Positions 10,382 to 22,774 are shown, numbered from the stretch's first letter. The stretch: 64,000 bases of DNA from Geobacteraceae bacterium (GCA_013336525.1 JAAXTM010000005.1:62001-126000); one strand, 5' to 3'. A program made the numbers and translations. Notes: generated from the sequence alone by a model not told the origin.

Positions 10382-10447
10382 CAGTGACTGATATCCTGGG
10401 ACTACGGATGTTCGTTATTCCAGGTTCTATTAAAGGGGCAGTCATTC

Positions 10448-12268
10448 ATGAAGCAGTCAGAAGCAGGTTCCTACTGGGGTGGTATCATCAAAGCCCTGGG
10501 ATTGGTTTTCGGCGACATCGGCACCAGCCCGATTTACACACTCACCGTCATCGTCACCCTCACCAAACCCTCGCAGGAAAGCATCTACGGCATTATATCA
10601 CTTATTGTTTGGACACTTGTTATCCTGGTAATGGTCGAATATGCCTGGCTGGCCATGAGCCTGGGACGAAAGGGCGAAGGCGGGACCATCGTCCTGCGGG
10701 AAATCCTTGTCAGAATGATCAAACCGGGACGTACTCTGGCATTTGTCACCTTTCTTTCCTATATCGGCATCTGCCTGCTGATCGGTGATGGCGTCATCAC
10801 TCCTGCCATCTCCATCCTCTCGGCCGTTGAGGGTATCGAGTTGATACCTGGCCTGGAACATACCTCGCAAAACGTCCTGATCCTAATCGCCGCCATTATC
10901 GCCGTCGGGCTCTTCATAATTCAAAGCAAGGGGACCGACAGGGTAGCCCGCGCTTTCGGACCTTTAATGGTCGTTTGGTTTATCGCCCTGACCCTGTCTG
11001 GAGCTTTCTCGATCATCGACCACCCTGTTGTACTCAAATCGCTTAATCCTTGGTACGCTGCCAGATTCCTTTACGAAAACGGCCTGGCCGGGTTCTTTGT
11101 CCTTTCCGAAGTAATCCTCTGCGCAACCGGTGGTGAGGCTCTTTATGCTGACATGGGGCATCTGGGGCGCAAACCGATCGTCCGGGCCTGGCACTTCGTT
11201 TTCGCGGCGCTGGTGATCAATTATCTGGGTCAGGGGGCTTACATCATCACCCACCCAGCCGCCAAGAACATCCTCTTCGGCATGGTACGCAATGAGGTTG
11301 CCATTCTCTACATCCCCTTCCTGCTACTGACTATTGCAGCTACCGTTATCGCTTCGCAGGCCCTGATAAGCGGCGTATTTTCCATCATTTACCAGGGGAT
11401 TACCACCCGCATTCTACCACTGCTGAAGGTTGACTATACATCCACACACCTTAAATCCCAGATCTATATCAGTTCGATCAACTGGGCCCTGCTGGCAGCG
11501 GTAATCATGATTATGCTGCTCTTCCGCAAATCTGAAAATCTCGCAGCGGCCTACGGTCTGGCGGTGACCGGCACCATGACCATCACCGGCATTATGATGA
11601 CCATGATTTTTGCCCGGACGACAAAAAAATGGAAAGTGCCAATTGCACTGCTGGTCACCCTGACGGACCTCGCCTTTTTGATCGCCAATCTGAATAAATT
11701 TCCCCACGGCGGGTACTGGTCGATCATTCTGGCAGCAATACCGTTCATCACGATACTCGTCTGGACCAAGGGGCAACGCGCCCTTTACCGGGCGCTCAGA
11801 CCGCTTGACTTCGACACCTTTGAGATGGCCTACAGTCAAATCTATGCTAAAGAGAAGAACATCCCTGGCACCGGCCTGTTCTTTGTCAAAGAGTGGAGTG
11901 TCATCCCTCCTTATCTCGTGCATTGCATTATTCGCAGCAATATCATTTATGAACGCAATGTGCTGATCTCCATTGTGCGCACAGACGAACCGTACGGGCT
12001 GGAAACCGACTTAAAGATTGGCCTCGCTACAGGCCTCGATGCAATCGAGATCAAGGCAGGCTATATGGAGATATTGGATATCGAAGGGATTCTTAAGGAA
12101 AACGGCATAACGGAAAAGGTCATTTTTTACGGGATTGAGGACATTGAAACCAGCAACATCGCTTGGAAGCTGTTCTCTACTATAAAACGCCAGACCCCAA
12201 ATTTCGTGCAGTTCAACAAGCTTCCTGCAGCCAAGCTCCAGGGAGTAGTGACCAGGGTGGAGATGTAG
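10448..12268 (+). CDS. kup: Potassium uptake permease, first copy
   Basis: This 606-residue polytopic protein of the KUP/HAK/KT family carries the family signatures GLVFGDIGTSPIYT, GEGGTIVLREIL, GDGVITPAISILSAVEG and GTDRVARAFGP. About twelve membrane helices lie within residues 1-430, followed by a soluble C-terminal region. Kup proteins take up K+ with protons and need no ATP, so this complements the high-affinity Kdp pump. The ribosome site AAAGGGG precedes the ATG. A close paralogue follows. Length is slightly under E. coli Kup (622). Confidence 0.95.
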   Translation: MKQSEAGSYWGGIIKALGLVFGDIGTSPIYTLTVIVTLTKPSQESIYGIISLIVWTLVILVMVEYAWLAMSLGRKGEGGTIVLREILVRMIKPGRTLAFVTFLSYIGICLLIGDGVITPAISILSAVEGIELIPGLEHTSQNVLILIAAIIAVGLFIIQSKGTDRVARAFGPLMVVWFIALTLSGAFSIIDHPVVLKSLNPWYAARFLYENGLAGFFVLSEVILCATGGEALYADMGHLGRKPIVRAWHFVFAALVINYLGQGAYIITHPAAKNILFGMVRNEVAILYIPFLLLTIAATVIASQALISGVFSIIYQGITTRILPLLKVDYTSTHLKSQIYISSINWALLAAVIMIMLLFRKSENLAAAYGLAVTGTMTITGIMMTMIFARTTKKWKVPIALLVTLTDLAFLIANLNKFPHGGYWSIILAAIPFITILVWTKGQRALYRALRPLDFDTFEMAYSQIYAKEKNIPGTGLFFVKEWSVIPPYLVHCIIRSNIIYERNVLISIVRTDEPYGLETDLKIGLATGLDAIEIKAGYMEILDIEGILKENGITEKVIFYGIEDIETSNIAWKLFSTIKRQTPNFVQFNKLPAAKLQGVVTRVEM

Positions 12269-12312
12269 CACTCTTCTGGTGACATCACAGGCATAAATAA
12301 TGTATAAGCGGG

Positions 12313-12332
12313 GGGCGATAGAAATGTCGCCC
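12313..12332 (+). terminator. Intrinsic terminator between the two kup genes
   Basis: GGGCGA (12313-12318) and TCGCCC (12327-12332) form a 6-base stem with an 8-base loop, followed by TTTT. It lies 44 bases after the first kup stop and only 24 bases before the second kup ATG. I see no promoter between hairpin and ATG, so it may act as an attenuator for the second copy. Confidence 0.6.
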
Positions 12333-12356
12333 TTTTCTATTTCCAAGGCAGGTAAC

Positions 12357-14177
12357 ATGATCAACAAGCATGAAGATTCATTCTGGGGCGGCATCGTTAA
12401 GGCTCTTGGCCTGGTTTTCGGGGACATCGGTACCAGTCCGATATATACCCTGACCGTGGTCTTTGCCATGACAAAACCAACCGTTGCCAACGTCTACGGT
12501 ATCCTGTCGCTGATTTTCTGGACCATGACCATTCTCGTGACAGCTGAGTATGCATGGCTGGCAATGAGCCTTGGCAAAAAAGGTCAGGGTGGCGAAATAG
12601 TACTGCGTGAAATTATCATCAAACTTTTCAAGAAGGGGCGTATTCTGGCCTTTGCCGGATTTCTCTCATTTCTGGGAGTTTCGCTATTGCTGGGTGATGG
12701 TGTCATAACACCCGCAATTTCTATTCTTTCGGCTGTGGAGGGACTAACGTTAATCCCTTCGCTGGCAGCAACCAAGCAGTCGATTCTGGTTGGAATTGCT
12801 GCACTTATTGCCTTTACACTGTTCTTTTTTCAGTCGCGAGGCACCGACAGGATGGCCGGCATTTTCGGCCCGATAATGGTCGTATACTTCGGTTCCCTGC
12901 TGGTGTCGGGGCTGATTTCAATCACCAGCACTCCAGAGATCGTCTCGGCGGTCAACCCCTGGCACGCCCTTGAATTTTTTCGTCAGAACGGCTTTGCCGG
13001 TTATATCGTCCTTTCAGAGGTAATCCTCTGCTCCACCGGAGGCGAAGCACTTTATGCCGACATGGGGCATCTGGGCAAAAAGCCGATCATTCGGGCCTGG
13101 TATTTCGTCTTTGCCGCTCTTTACCTGAACTATCTCGGTCAGGGAGCCTTTATCCTCCGCAATCCGGATGCCAAAAACATTCTTTTTGCCATGATCCAGA
13201 GCGAATCAGCAGTGCTTTACATCCCTTTTCTGATACTGACCATTATGGCCACCATTATCGCTTCACAATCCATCATCAGCGGTGTTTTTTCAATTGTTTA
13301 CCAGGGTATTACCACCCGTCTGATGCCGCTTTTCAAGGTCGATTACACATCCAGCCAGATTCAGTCACAGATCTACATCGGGGCAGTCAACTGGACCCTG
13401 ATGGTAGCGGTCATTTTCGTGATGTTCTTCTTCCAGAAGTCCGGCAATCTTGCAGCTGCCTACGGTATGGCAGTGACAGGTTCCATGACCATCACAGCTC
13501 TCATGATGATCATGGTTTTTTCCAGAACGACAAAGAAGTGGAAAGTACCGATAGTAGCAGTCATCGCTATAATAGATATTATCTACTTCACATCAACATT
13601 CTCCAAATTCCCCCATGGCGCTTACTGGTCGCTCATCCTGGCCTCTATCCCGTTTGTCACCATACTGCTCTGGACCAACGGTCAGCGTGCACTTTATCGC
13701 GCACTACGCCCTCTGGAATCAGATATTTTCCTGCTTTCATACGAGCAGATCTATGCGAAAGACAAAAACATTCCCGGCACTGCTCTCTTCTTTCTCAAGG
13801 GCCTGGACGTAATACCACCCTATATTGTTCATTGCGTAATTCGCTCGAATATTATCTATGAGCGTAACATTTTTATTTCAATTGTGAGGACAGATGAACC
13901 ATTTGATGTTACCTGTCATCATAAGAAGAATGTTGGTACCGGCCTGGAGTTTTTCGAGGTTAATGCCGGCTACATGGAGGTTTTGGATATCGAGAAGTTG
14001 CTTAAAGCCAACAGCATCAGCGAGAAGGTTATTTTCTACGGCATTGAGGACATAGAAACAAAGAACCCCGTGTGGAAGATGTTTGCCCTGATCAAGAAAC
14101 TGACGCCCAACTTCGTGCAGTTCAACAAGCTGCCTGCGGCAAAATTGCAAGGGGTTGTCACGCGGGTTGAGATGTAG
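12357..14177 (+). CDS. kup: Potassium uptake permease, second copy
   Basis: With the ATG at 12357 this protein is 606 residues, the same as the upstream copy, and both place SxWGGI at the same offset from Met. An in-frame ATG at 12300 would add 19 residues and run through the terminator hairpin, so I reject it; AAGGCAGG precedes 12357. Family motifs GLVFGDIGTSPIYT, GQGGEIVLREII and GDGVITPAISILSAVEG are present. The C-terminal NKLPAAKLQGVVTRVEM is identical in both copies, which points to tandem duplication. Its 3' end overlaps the convergent radical SAM gene by 20 bases. Confidence 0.94.
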   Translation: MINKHEDSFWGGIVKALGLVFGDIGTSPIYTLTVVFAMTKPTVANVYGILSLIFWTMTILVTAEYAWLAMSLGKKGQGGEIVLREIIIKLFKKGRILAFAGFLSFLGVSLLLGDGVITPAISILSAVEGLTLIPSLAATKQSILVGIAALIAFTLFFFQSRGTDRMAGIFGPIMVVYFGSLLVSGLISITSTPEIVSAVNPWHALEFFRQNGFAGYIVLSEVILCSTGGEALYADMGHLGKKPIIRAWYFVFAALYLNYLGQGAFILRNPDAKNILFAMIQSESAVLYIPFLILTIMATIIASQSIISGVFSIVYQGITTRLMPLFKVDYTSSQIQSQIYIGAVNWTLMVAVIFVMFFFQKSGNLAAAYGMAVTGSMTITALMMIMVFSRTTKKWKVPIVAVIAIIDIIYFTSTFSKFPHGAYWSLILASIPFVTILLWTNGQRALYRALRPLESDIFLLSYEQIYAKDKNIPGTALFFLKGLDVIPPYIVHCVIRSNIIYERNIFISIVRTDEPFDVTCHHKKNVGTGLEFFEVNAGYMEVLDIEKLLKANSISEKVIFYGIEDIETKNPVWKMFALIKKLTPNFVQFNKLPAAKLQGVVTRVEM

Positions 14178-15096
14178 TCAGGGCACTCCCCTGACTTGTC
14201 CCTCGACGCCCCATCTCTGCATCTATCAGATTGAGTATTTCGAATTTTTTCAGAGACCAGAGCGGTGCCACGAGATTATCATGTCCACCATCGCCGGTCA
14301 GGCGATGAATTAAAATACGCGGGTCAAGCCGCTCGAGGAAATCGCAGACCAAACCTGCGTATTCGTCCCTGCACATAACCTGCACTTCTCCCCGCCCGTA
14401 CATCTCATCCAGTCTCGTTCCCTTCATAACATGCAGCAGATGCAGCTTAACGCCATCCACTCCGAGCCGGGTCAGCTCTCCCGCCATATCCAGCATCTCC
14501 TCACGCGTTTCTCCCGGTAATCCCAGTATGATGTGAGCACATACTCTCAAGCCATGGCTCTTGGCACGCGCGATTGCATCAACGGAACAGCTGTGGTCAT
14601 GACGCCTGTTGATTAACTCCAGACTGCGGTCATGCATAGACTGCATGCCAAGCTCAAGCCAGAGGTAGGTTTGACGTGAAAGCTCTTGCAGATAATCAAG
14701 TATATCATCAGGCAGGCAATCAGGGCGGGTCGCGATGATCAGTCCGACAACATCGTGAACTGCAAGAGCTTCGGAGAACAATTCCCGCAAACGGCCAACA
14801 GCTGCATAAGTATTGGAATAGGCCTGGAAATAAGCGATGAACTTTGAAGCGCGGTACTTGCGGCGCATGATCTCTTTGCCGTCTTCAAGCTGAGCGGCAA
14901 TATCAAGGTCGCGCCTGATACCATGTGAACCGGAGCCGTGACCGCCGCAGAAGATGCAGCCGGCAATGTCCAGTGACCCGTCGCGATTGGGACATGAGAA
15001 TCCGGCATCAACTGAGATGCGCTGTACTTTGCAGCTGAATATCCGCTTCAGCTCATCAGAGAACGTGTTGTATCGCTTGGCACCGGGACCAGTCAC
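14158..15096 (-). CDS. YhcC-type radical SAM protein (TIGR01212 family)
   Basis: The 312-residue protein matches the YhcC/TIGR01212 radical SAM family: N-terminal AKRYNTFSDELK, the cysteine cluster CPNRDGSLDIAGCIFC and GGHGSG, then YFQAYSNTYA, IATRPDC, ELGMQSMHDRSLE and HIILGLPGE. Homologues have been linked to tRNA modification in some bacteria, but the role is not certain here. The start is GTG at 15096 with AAGG upstream. The upstream O-methyltransferase ends 6 bases before it, so the two are probably co-transcribed. Confidence 0.88.
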   Translation of the reverse strand: MTGPGAKRYNTFSDELKRIFSCKVQRISVDAGFSCPNRDGSLDIAGCIFCGGHGSGSHGIRRDLDIAAQLEDGKEIMRRKYRASKFIAYFQAYSNTYAAVGRLRELFSEALAVHDVVGLIIATRPDCLPDDILDYLQELSRQTYLWLELGMQSMHDRSLELINRRHDHSCSVDAIARAKSHGLRVCAHIILGLPGETREEMLDMAGELTRLGVDGVKLHLLHVMKGTRLDEMYGRGEVQVMCRDEYAGLVCDFLERLDPRILIHRLTGDGGHDNLVAPLWSLKKFEILNLIDAEMGRRGTSQGSALTTSQPA

Positions 15097-15102
15097 AGCC
15101 GG

Positions 15103-16104
15103 CTAGACCTTGCGGCCAGTCATAACGCCTGCACCGTTAGGCAGTTCCAGCTCGAGGCGCCGCACGTCAGACAGCCCTGCCCCGGCCATCAGTTCCGACA
15201 GTTCGCTCCCGGAATATGACTGTCCGGCGTCAGTTCCCAGCAGCATATTGAGCGAAAAAAGCGCCGGAAATTGTGGGCCGCACTTTGCGTCATCCAGAAT
15301 GAATTCCTGCACCATCAAGACACCGCCGGGGTTTAGGGATGCAGCCGCCTTGCGCAGAAGCGCCGCACATGCTTCAGGTCCGTCTGCGTGAAGAACATGG
15401 GAAAGCCAGACGGCATCGAAACCGTCAGGCAGCGGATCAACATGGAAGTCACCTGGAATAAATGCAACTCGCCGGGCAAGATCATAACGGGCGATAGTTT
15501 TCTCGGCAAAGGTGCGGGTTGTCGGGAGATCATAGACAACGGAGGTCAAATCAGGATTGGCAAGGCAGAAATGGATCGCATAGGTACCGGGGCCGCCACC
15601 AAGATCAAGAAGATTCCGGCAGCCGGAAAGGTTCACAGACTTGGTTATTTTGGGTGCAAGCAGGCTGGCCAGATTGAACATCCCCATCAGAAAACTTTCC
15701 CTCACCGACTCATTATCAACATGTGAAACACGATCGCTGATCGGGTCTCCGGTTGCCACAGCCTCGTGCAGTCGGGACCACCCCGCCATCAGGTGATGGT
15801 GATGCATGATGATATGCCCAAGATAGCCTGGAGAAGTCTTTGAAAGATTGGTTTCGGCAAACTGTGTTGCAGTATATACGTCGCCACGCTTTTCCAGCAG
15901 GCCCAGCGAAACCAACGCATCAAGCAGCATACCGGTCGCACGTGGATCGGCATTACAAAGCTGCGCCACCTCAACAGCAGTGCTAGCAGTGCCGTCCAAC
16001 GCACTGAAGATATCCAGTTTTACACCGGCATGAAGAGCACAAGTGCTCCAATACCCTCCTGAAAGTAGCAGCAGATCGGGAATAGTCCATACAGTTGTTG
16101 TCAT
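15103..16104 (-). CDS. SAM-dependent O-methyltransferase family protein
   Basis: The 333-residue protein has an N-terminal winged-helix dimerisation domain (residues about 10-95, LLLSGGYWSTCALHAGVKLDIF) and a C-terminal class I methyltransferase domain. The SAM-binding glycine motif LLDLGGGPGTYAIHF is near residue 180, with VWLSHVLHADG and GGVLMVQEFILDD after it. This is the acetylserotonin/hydroxyneurosporene methyltransferase-like layout; the substrate cannot be read from sequence. The start at 16104 is set by an excellent AGGGAGGT site; a longer reading extends to 16377 but overlaps the next gene. Probably an operon with the YhcC-type gene. Confidence 0.85.
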   Translation of the reverse strand: MTTTVWTIPDLLLLSGGYWSTCALHAGVKLDIFSALDGTASTAVEVAQLCNADPRATGMLLDALVSLGLLEKRGDVYTATQFAETNLSKTSPGYLGHIIMHHHHLMAGWSRLHEAVATGDPISDRVSHVDNESVRESFLMGMFNLASLLAPKITKSVNLSGCRNLLDLGGGPGTYAIHFCLANPDLTSVVYDLPTTRTFAEKTIARYDLARRVAFIPGDFHVDPLPDGFDAVWLSHVLHADGPEACAALLRKAAASLNPGGVLMVQEFILDDAKCGPQFPALFSLNMLLGTDAGQSYSGSELSELMAGAGLSDVRRLELELPNGAGVMTGRKV

Positions 16105-16168
16105 ATCTTTACCTCCCTTGGAGACAAACCTTAGACTCGCTGGTTCGGCTTGAAATGTATTTTCAGAG

Positions 16169-16675
16169 TTATCGTTTCTTTTCAGAACGTTCCACCCAAC
16201 ACTGCTCAGTCGAAAGCGTCCGCAGAAACTCTCCGGCAAAAAGAAATTTCGCAAGTGGCGCAGGCACACTGATAAAATCCTTGCCGCGCCCGACCGTAAG
16301 AGCGTAACCAACCTTGCCGCTCCGTTCCCACTTTTCCACGGAAAGGGTCGTAACAGTCTCATCACACTGATCACCAACGGAAAACTTGTGAGGATTCAGC
16401 TTTTCCTTACACGGAACCGTAGAAAGCGCGACTTGGCTTATCATCAGCGACAGGCTGAATGCTTCATCCGGCTCGCAGATAAAACGGATTTGAGTAACAT
16501 CATCCGGTTTCGTTTTTGGCGACATCTTAAAAAAACGAAGATGAATTCTGCCGCACTGTTCGATTACATGTCCATGTTCTTCGTTGGTCTTGACCGCCGC
16601 GCGGATTTCAACACCGGTGGATTGGGAAAATATCTCGTAACAACTGTAACGGAGCAGCTCGTTTGTTTTGGACAT
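16169..16675 (-). CDS. Hypothetical protein
   Basis: This 168-residue soluble protein begins MSKTNELLRYSCYEIFSQ. I do not recognise the family. It has scattered cysteines (Cys12, CGRIH, FICEP, VPCKE, DQC, EQC) without a clear metal motif, and no membrane segment or signal. The start at 16675 has GGGAGAAAG upstream; an in-frame start at 16744 would overlap the ATP synthase terminator. It lies 64 bases upstream of the O-methyltransferase on the same strand, so the three minus-strand genes may form one unit. Confidence 0.6.
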   Translation of the reverse strand: MSKTNELLRYSCYEIFSQSTGVEIRAAVKTNEEHGHVIEQCGRIHLRFFKMSPKTKPDDVTQIRFICEPDEAFSLSLMISQVALSTVPCKEKLNPHKFSVGDQCDETVTTLSVEKWERSGKVGYALTVGRGKDFISVPAPLAKFLFAGEFLRTLSTEQCWVERSEKKR

Positions 16676-16750
16676 AACTTTCTCCCGTTGAAGGAATTCA
16701 CGACACCCGTTACTTATAGCAAACAGCAAGAGCCAATTCCACAAACAAAA

Positions 16751-16772
16751 AGAGCGGCATCGCTGCCGCTCT
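16751..16772 (-). terminator. Terminator of the ATP synthase operon
   Basis: AGAGCGGCA (16751-16759) and TGCCGCTCT (16764-16772) form a 9-base stem with a 4-base loop. Read on the minus strand it is followed by TTTTTGTTTG. It lies 28 bases after the atpC stop, as expected for the end of the operon. Confidence 0.85.
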
Positions 16773-16800
16773 CGGGTTTCAACATTTATTTGCTGTAAAT

Positions 16801-17217
16801 CTACTTGCGGACGCCTTTACCGGCAACCTGCATGCGGATAATTGCCCGCTCCAGAGCGGCTTCATAAACCTTGAACTGCTTGTCCTCAGAGGTCAGTTTC
16901 TTGAGTGCCTCTTCGGCGCGGCCAAGAGCGGCCTTAGCGCGTTCAATATCGATATCTGCAGCAAGTTCAGCTGTTTCAACAAGTACAATTATCTTGTCAT
17001 CACAAACCTCGAAATAGCCCCAGTTGAGCGACATGTGCTCGGCTATGCCGTTGTTCTTGTAGGCAAGCTCACCAATTTTAAGCGAGGTAAGAAAAGGAGC
17101 ATGGCCCGGTAAAATACCAAATTCACCCATTTTTCCGGTTGCAGTAACTTCCTCAACTTCGGTTTCAACTACTTTTTTATATGGGGTAACAATTTCCAGC
17201 TTCATCTTTTCAGCCAT
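16801..17217 (-). CDS. atpC: F1 ATP synthase subunit epsilon
   Basis: The 138-residue protein has the epsilon beta-sandwich (VTPYKKVVETEVEEVTATG, GILPGHAPFLTSLK) and a C-terminal helical hairpin (AAKAALGRAEEALKKL-like, residues about 90-135). Epsilon links the F1 head to the rotor and restrains ATP hydrolysis. AAGGA precedes the ATG by 8 bases. It is the last gene of the operon, 41 bases after atpD. Confidence 0.95.
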   Translation of the reverse strand: MAEKMKLEIVTPYKKVVETEVEEVTATGKMGEFGILPGHAPFLTSLKIGELAYKNNGIAEHMSLNWGYFEVCDDKIIVLVETAELAADIDIERAKAALGRAEEALKKLTSEDKQFKVYEAALERAIIRMQVAGKGVRK

Positions 17218-17258
17218 ATATCATTCCTTGAAAGGGAGATTTTCTCCCGTAAGGTTAA

Positions 17259-18704
<1,446 letters not shown>

Positions 18705-18730
18705 TCATATAGTGTTTCGTATTAGTAGTA

Positions 18731-19597
18731 TTAGCCTTTGATTGATTCAGAGCCGGAGATAATTTCCATCAACTCCGTTGTAATGGCGGCCTGACGCGCC
18801 CGGTTGTACTGGAGGGTCAATTTGCCGATCATTTCGTTGGCGTTCTTTGATGCACTGTCCATGGCAGTCATACGTGCACCATGTTCACCGGCAACCGTCT
18901 CCAGCATTGCTTTAAATATCTGTACTTCAATATTTTTAGGTAAGATTTCCGCTAACAACTCACCAACTGATGGCTCATAGATAAACTCGACAGGAGTTTC
19001 ATCTGCAGCAGTTGTTTCTTCAGGCACCACCGGCAACATCTGCTGGAAGGTGATGTCCTGAGTCATGACTGTACGGAATGAGTTATAGAGAAGCTCGACC
19101 TGATCGTACTCACCTGCAACAAAACCATCTATGACTTCCTGAGCAAGCATGACTGCGGTCTGATAATTGGGCTTCGCCAGAACATTGGCAAAGTTTTTAT
19201 ACACGGTATACCGGCTTTTGAGGAACTCATACCCTTTGCGACCAACAGTCATGACGCTGATCTGCTCGTATGAATCCATCTTTTCCTTGATATAACGATC
19301 ACCGGCTTTGCAGAGGTTTGTATTGAAACCGCCGCACAAACCGCGATCCGATGTAAGTACGATCAGCAGCAGCTTCTTGGCTTCACGCTTTTCTAACAGC
19401 GGATGAAGATCACCTTCAAGATTTGCGGCCAATGATTGCAGCACTTCACCCAGCTTTTTTGCATACGGGCGGGCAGCCACAACATTTTCCTGGGCACGGC
19501 GCAGCTTTGCAGCCGAAACCATTTTCATGGCTTTGGTGATCTGGCGAGTATTTTTTACGGATACGATCCGCTTTTTAATGCTTTTAAGGCTTGCCAT
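18731..19597 (-). CDS. atpG: F1 ATP synthase subunit gamma
   Basis: The 288-residue central stalk protein begins [32 protein letters not shown], the classic N-terminal coiled-coil helix, and ends with [15 protein letters not shown] and [19 protein letters not shown]. Both helices pair inside the alpha-beta ring. A 56-base gap separates it from atpD and 18 bases from atpA. Confidence 0.97.
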   Translation of the reverse strand: MASLKSIKKRIVSVKNTRQITKAMKMVSAAKLRRAQENVVAARPYAKKLGEVLQSLAANLEGDLHPLLEKREAKKLLLIVLTSDRGLCGGFNTNLCKAGDRYIKEKMDSYEQISVMTVGRKGYEFLKSRYTVYKNFANVLAKPNYQTAVMLAQEVIDGFVAGEYDQVELLYNSFRTVMTQDITFQQMLPVVPEETTAADETPVEFIYEPSVGELLAEILPKNIEVQIFKAMLETVAGEHGARMTAMDSASKNANEMIGKLTLQYNRARQAAITTELMEIISGSESIKG

Positions 19598-19615
19598 ATC
19601 TCAAACCGTCCTTGT

Positions 19616-21124
<1,509 letters not shown>

Positions 21125-21132
21125 GGATGCTC

Positions 21133-21675
21133 CTACCCCTTCTGTAATATATCTTTAATCCGTTTAAGCTGAGTTTTGACACTGTTGTCGTATGCTATAT
21201 CGCCAATCTGGGTTACTATGCCGCCCAGCAGAGACTGATCAACCACCATCTGCGGCACAACCTTCTTACCGGTCTTTTTCTCCAAAGCAGTCTGAATTTC
21301 AACTACCTGACTGTCATCCAGTGCGAAAGCGGTTTTAATAACCGGGCGGATTACGCCGGAAAATTCGTCGGCAAGCTTCTCATACGTCTGGATAATCTGC
21401 CCCAAAAAGGCGACACGGTTCTTATCAACCAGCAGCAGCAGAAAATTTCCAACAAGCTCAGAACAGGCGGTTTTTTCAGCCAATTCCTTCATAATTGATT
21501 TTTTCTGTACCAGCGTGAGGGCCGGATCTGCAAATGCTGCCTGCAATTCATTATTGTTTCTGAATAAGCCATCAACTACCGACAACTCTTCACGAAAGCG
21601 ATCAATAAGACCACCCTCAGAACCAAGCTGTACAAGCGCTTTGGCGTATCGTCTCGCAATCGCGTTATTGATCAC
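21133..21675 (-). CDS. atpH: F1 ATP synthase subunit delta
   Basis: The 180-residue protein matches the delta (OSCP) subunit: N-terminal helical domain [13 protein letters not shown] and the C-terminal motif [28 protein letters not shown]. It connects the alpha subunits to the peripheral b/b' stalk. Its start overlaps the atpF stop by 4 bases, so they are coupled. Confidence 0.95.
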   Translation of the reverse strand: MINNAIARRYAKALVQLGSEGGLIDRFREELSVVDGLFRNNNELQAAFADPALTLVQKKSIMKELAEKTACSELVGNFLLLLVDKNRVAFLGQIIQTYEKLADEFSGVIRPVIKTAFALDDSQVVEIQTALEKKTGKKVVPQMVVDQSLLGGIVTQIGDIAYDNSVKTQLKRIKDILQKG

Positions 21676-22280
21676 TGGATCTGTCCCACCTTGTCAAGAT
21701 ATTCGCCGACAAATCGGTCGTGGTCGTTCTTCTGGATAGCCCCAGTCAGCTTACCTGTAGCGATTTCCACTGCAAGCCTGCCCGCCTCAGTACGCAGTTC
21801 ATTGCGGGCTTTTACAGTTTCCTGCTCGGCAGATAAAGCGGCCTGCGCAATTATTTTTTCTGCGGCACTGTTAGCCTCTGCAATAATGCGGGTTTTTTCC
21901 TGTTCACCTTCGCGAACAATAGCGGCATGCAACTCATCAATTTCTTTTGATGCCTGGTCAAGCTTGACGCTGTATTCGCGGAGCTTGGCTTCAGCGGCGT
22001 CGCGAGCAGCTTCTGCATCTTTCAGACTTTTCTCGATATCAGCCTGACGTGCAGCCAGTGAACCCTTAACATCCGCCTTTTTGAGTGACCAGACAATTAT
22101 ACCGACCAGAACAGCGAAGTTAAGAACTCGCCAGCCAAGATCTTTCATCTGTGCAGCGCTGTCAGGGTGATGGGCCCCCTCAGTTTCGGAAGCAAAGCCG
22201 ACTGAAGCGAACATAACGACTGCAGAGATGTATGCCAGTGCGATGATTATTTTTTTGGAGCGATCGGTTACCATACTCAT
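21672..22280 (-). CDS. atpF: Fo ATP synthase subunit b
   Basis: The 202-residue protein has an unusual N-terminal hydrophobic segment (about residues 10-30, IIIALAYISAVVMFASVGFA) resembling a signal sequence. The normal b-subunit membrane helix follows near residues 50-66 (VLNFAVLVGIIVWSLKK), then a long charged, alanine-rich coiled coil. It forms one arm of the peripheral stalk. GGGAGGAG precedes the ATG. It sits between b' and delta. Confidence 0.92.
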   Translation of the reverse strand: MSMVTDRSKKIIIALAYISAVVMFASVGFASETEGAHHPDSAAQMKDLGWRVLNFAVLVGIIVWSLKKADVKGSLAARQADIEKSLKDAEAARDAAEAKLREYSVKLDQASKEIDELHAAIVREGEQEKTRIIAEANSAAEKIIAQAALSAEQETVKARNELRTEAGRLAVEIATGKLTGAIQKNDHDRFVGEYLDKVGQIQ

Positions 22281-22282
22281 AA

Positions 22283-22708
22283 CTACAGGCTCCTCCCGAG
22301 GATTTTCTCACAGATATCACCGGACAGAATCTCGACCTGCTTTTGCAGCAGCTCTCTCGCTTCGCCAGCTTCTTTGGCAACTTTTTCACGAATCGAAGCC
22401 AGTGACTCGGAAGCCTGCTTGCGGGCTTTCTCAAGCACTGCCGCCTCCTCAATCTGAGCGAGCTTCATAGCTTCAGCGCGCTGTGCGCCGGCTTCGGCTT
22501 TGGCCGAATGTAGACGGGCTTCATACTGAGCCATCTTGCTCTGTACTTCCGCATCAACCGAAACGGTCTTCTCGCGAGCCGAATCAATTACTTGACGACG
22601 GTCAGCCAGCACCTTGCGGATCGGCTTGTACAGAAACACGTTCAGAACCAAAACCAGGATGCCGAAATTGATCAGCTGGATTACAAATGATAAATTTAAT
22701 TCAATCAC
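22283..22708 (-). CDS. atpF': Fo ATP synthase subunit b'
   Basis: The 141-residue protein has one N-terminal membrane helix (LSFVIQLINFGILVLVLNVFLY) followed by KPIRKVLADRRQVI and a coiled coil, the b-type layout. Two different b-like genes in a row indicate a heterodimeric b/b' stalk, as in photosynthetic bacteria and deltaproteobacteria. It is the first gene of the operon. No a (atpB) or c (atpE) gene is in the window. Confidence 0.9.
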   Translation of the reverse strand: MIELNLSFVIQLINFGILVLVLNVFLYKPIRKVLADRRQVIDSAREKTVSVDAEVQSKMAQYEARLHSAKAEAGAQRAEAMKLAQIEEAAVLEKARKQASESLASIREKVAKEAGEARELLQKQVEILSGDICEKILGRSL

Positions 22709-22774
22709 GACCTACCCCTTGCAGGTATGCTAGTTTGTATACTGTATCCCAGAGACGGGCGTAAAACAGAGGTT

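Noticed and set aside
10293-10447. c-di-AMP riboswitch before kup
   Set aside because: The 155-base gap is short and shows only a promoter-like pair; no known riboswitch core was found.
16105-16377. Longer start for the O-methyltransferase
   Set aside because: The extension overlaps the next gene and lacks a ribosome site, while AGGGAGGT precedes 16104.
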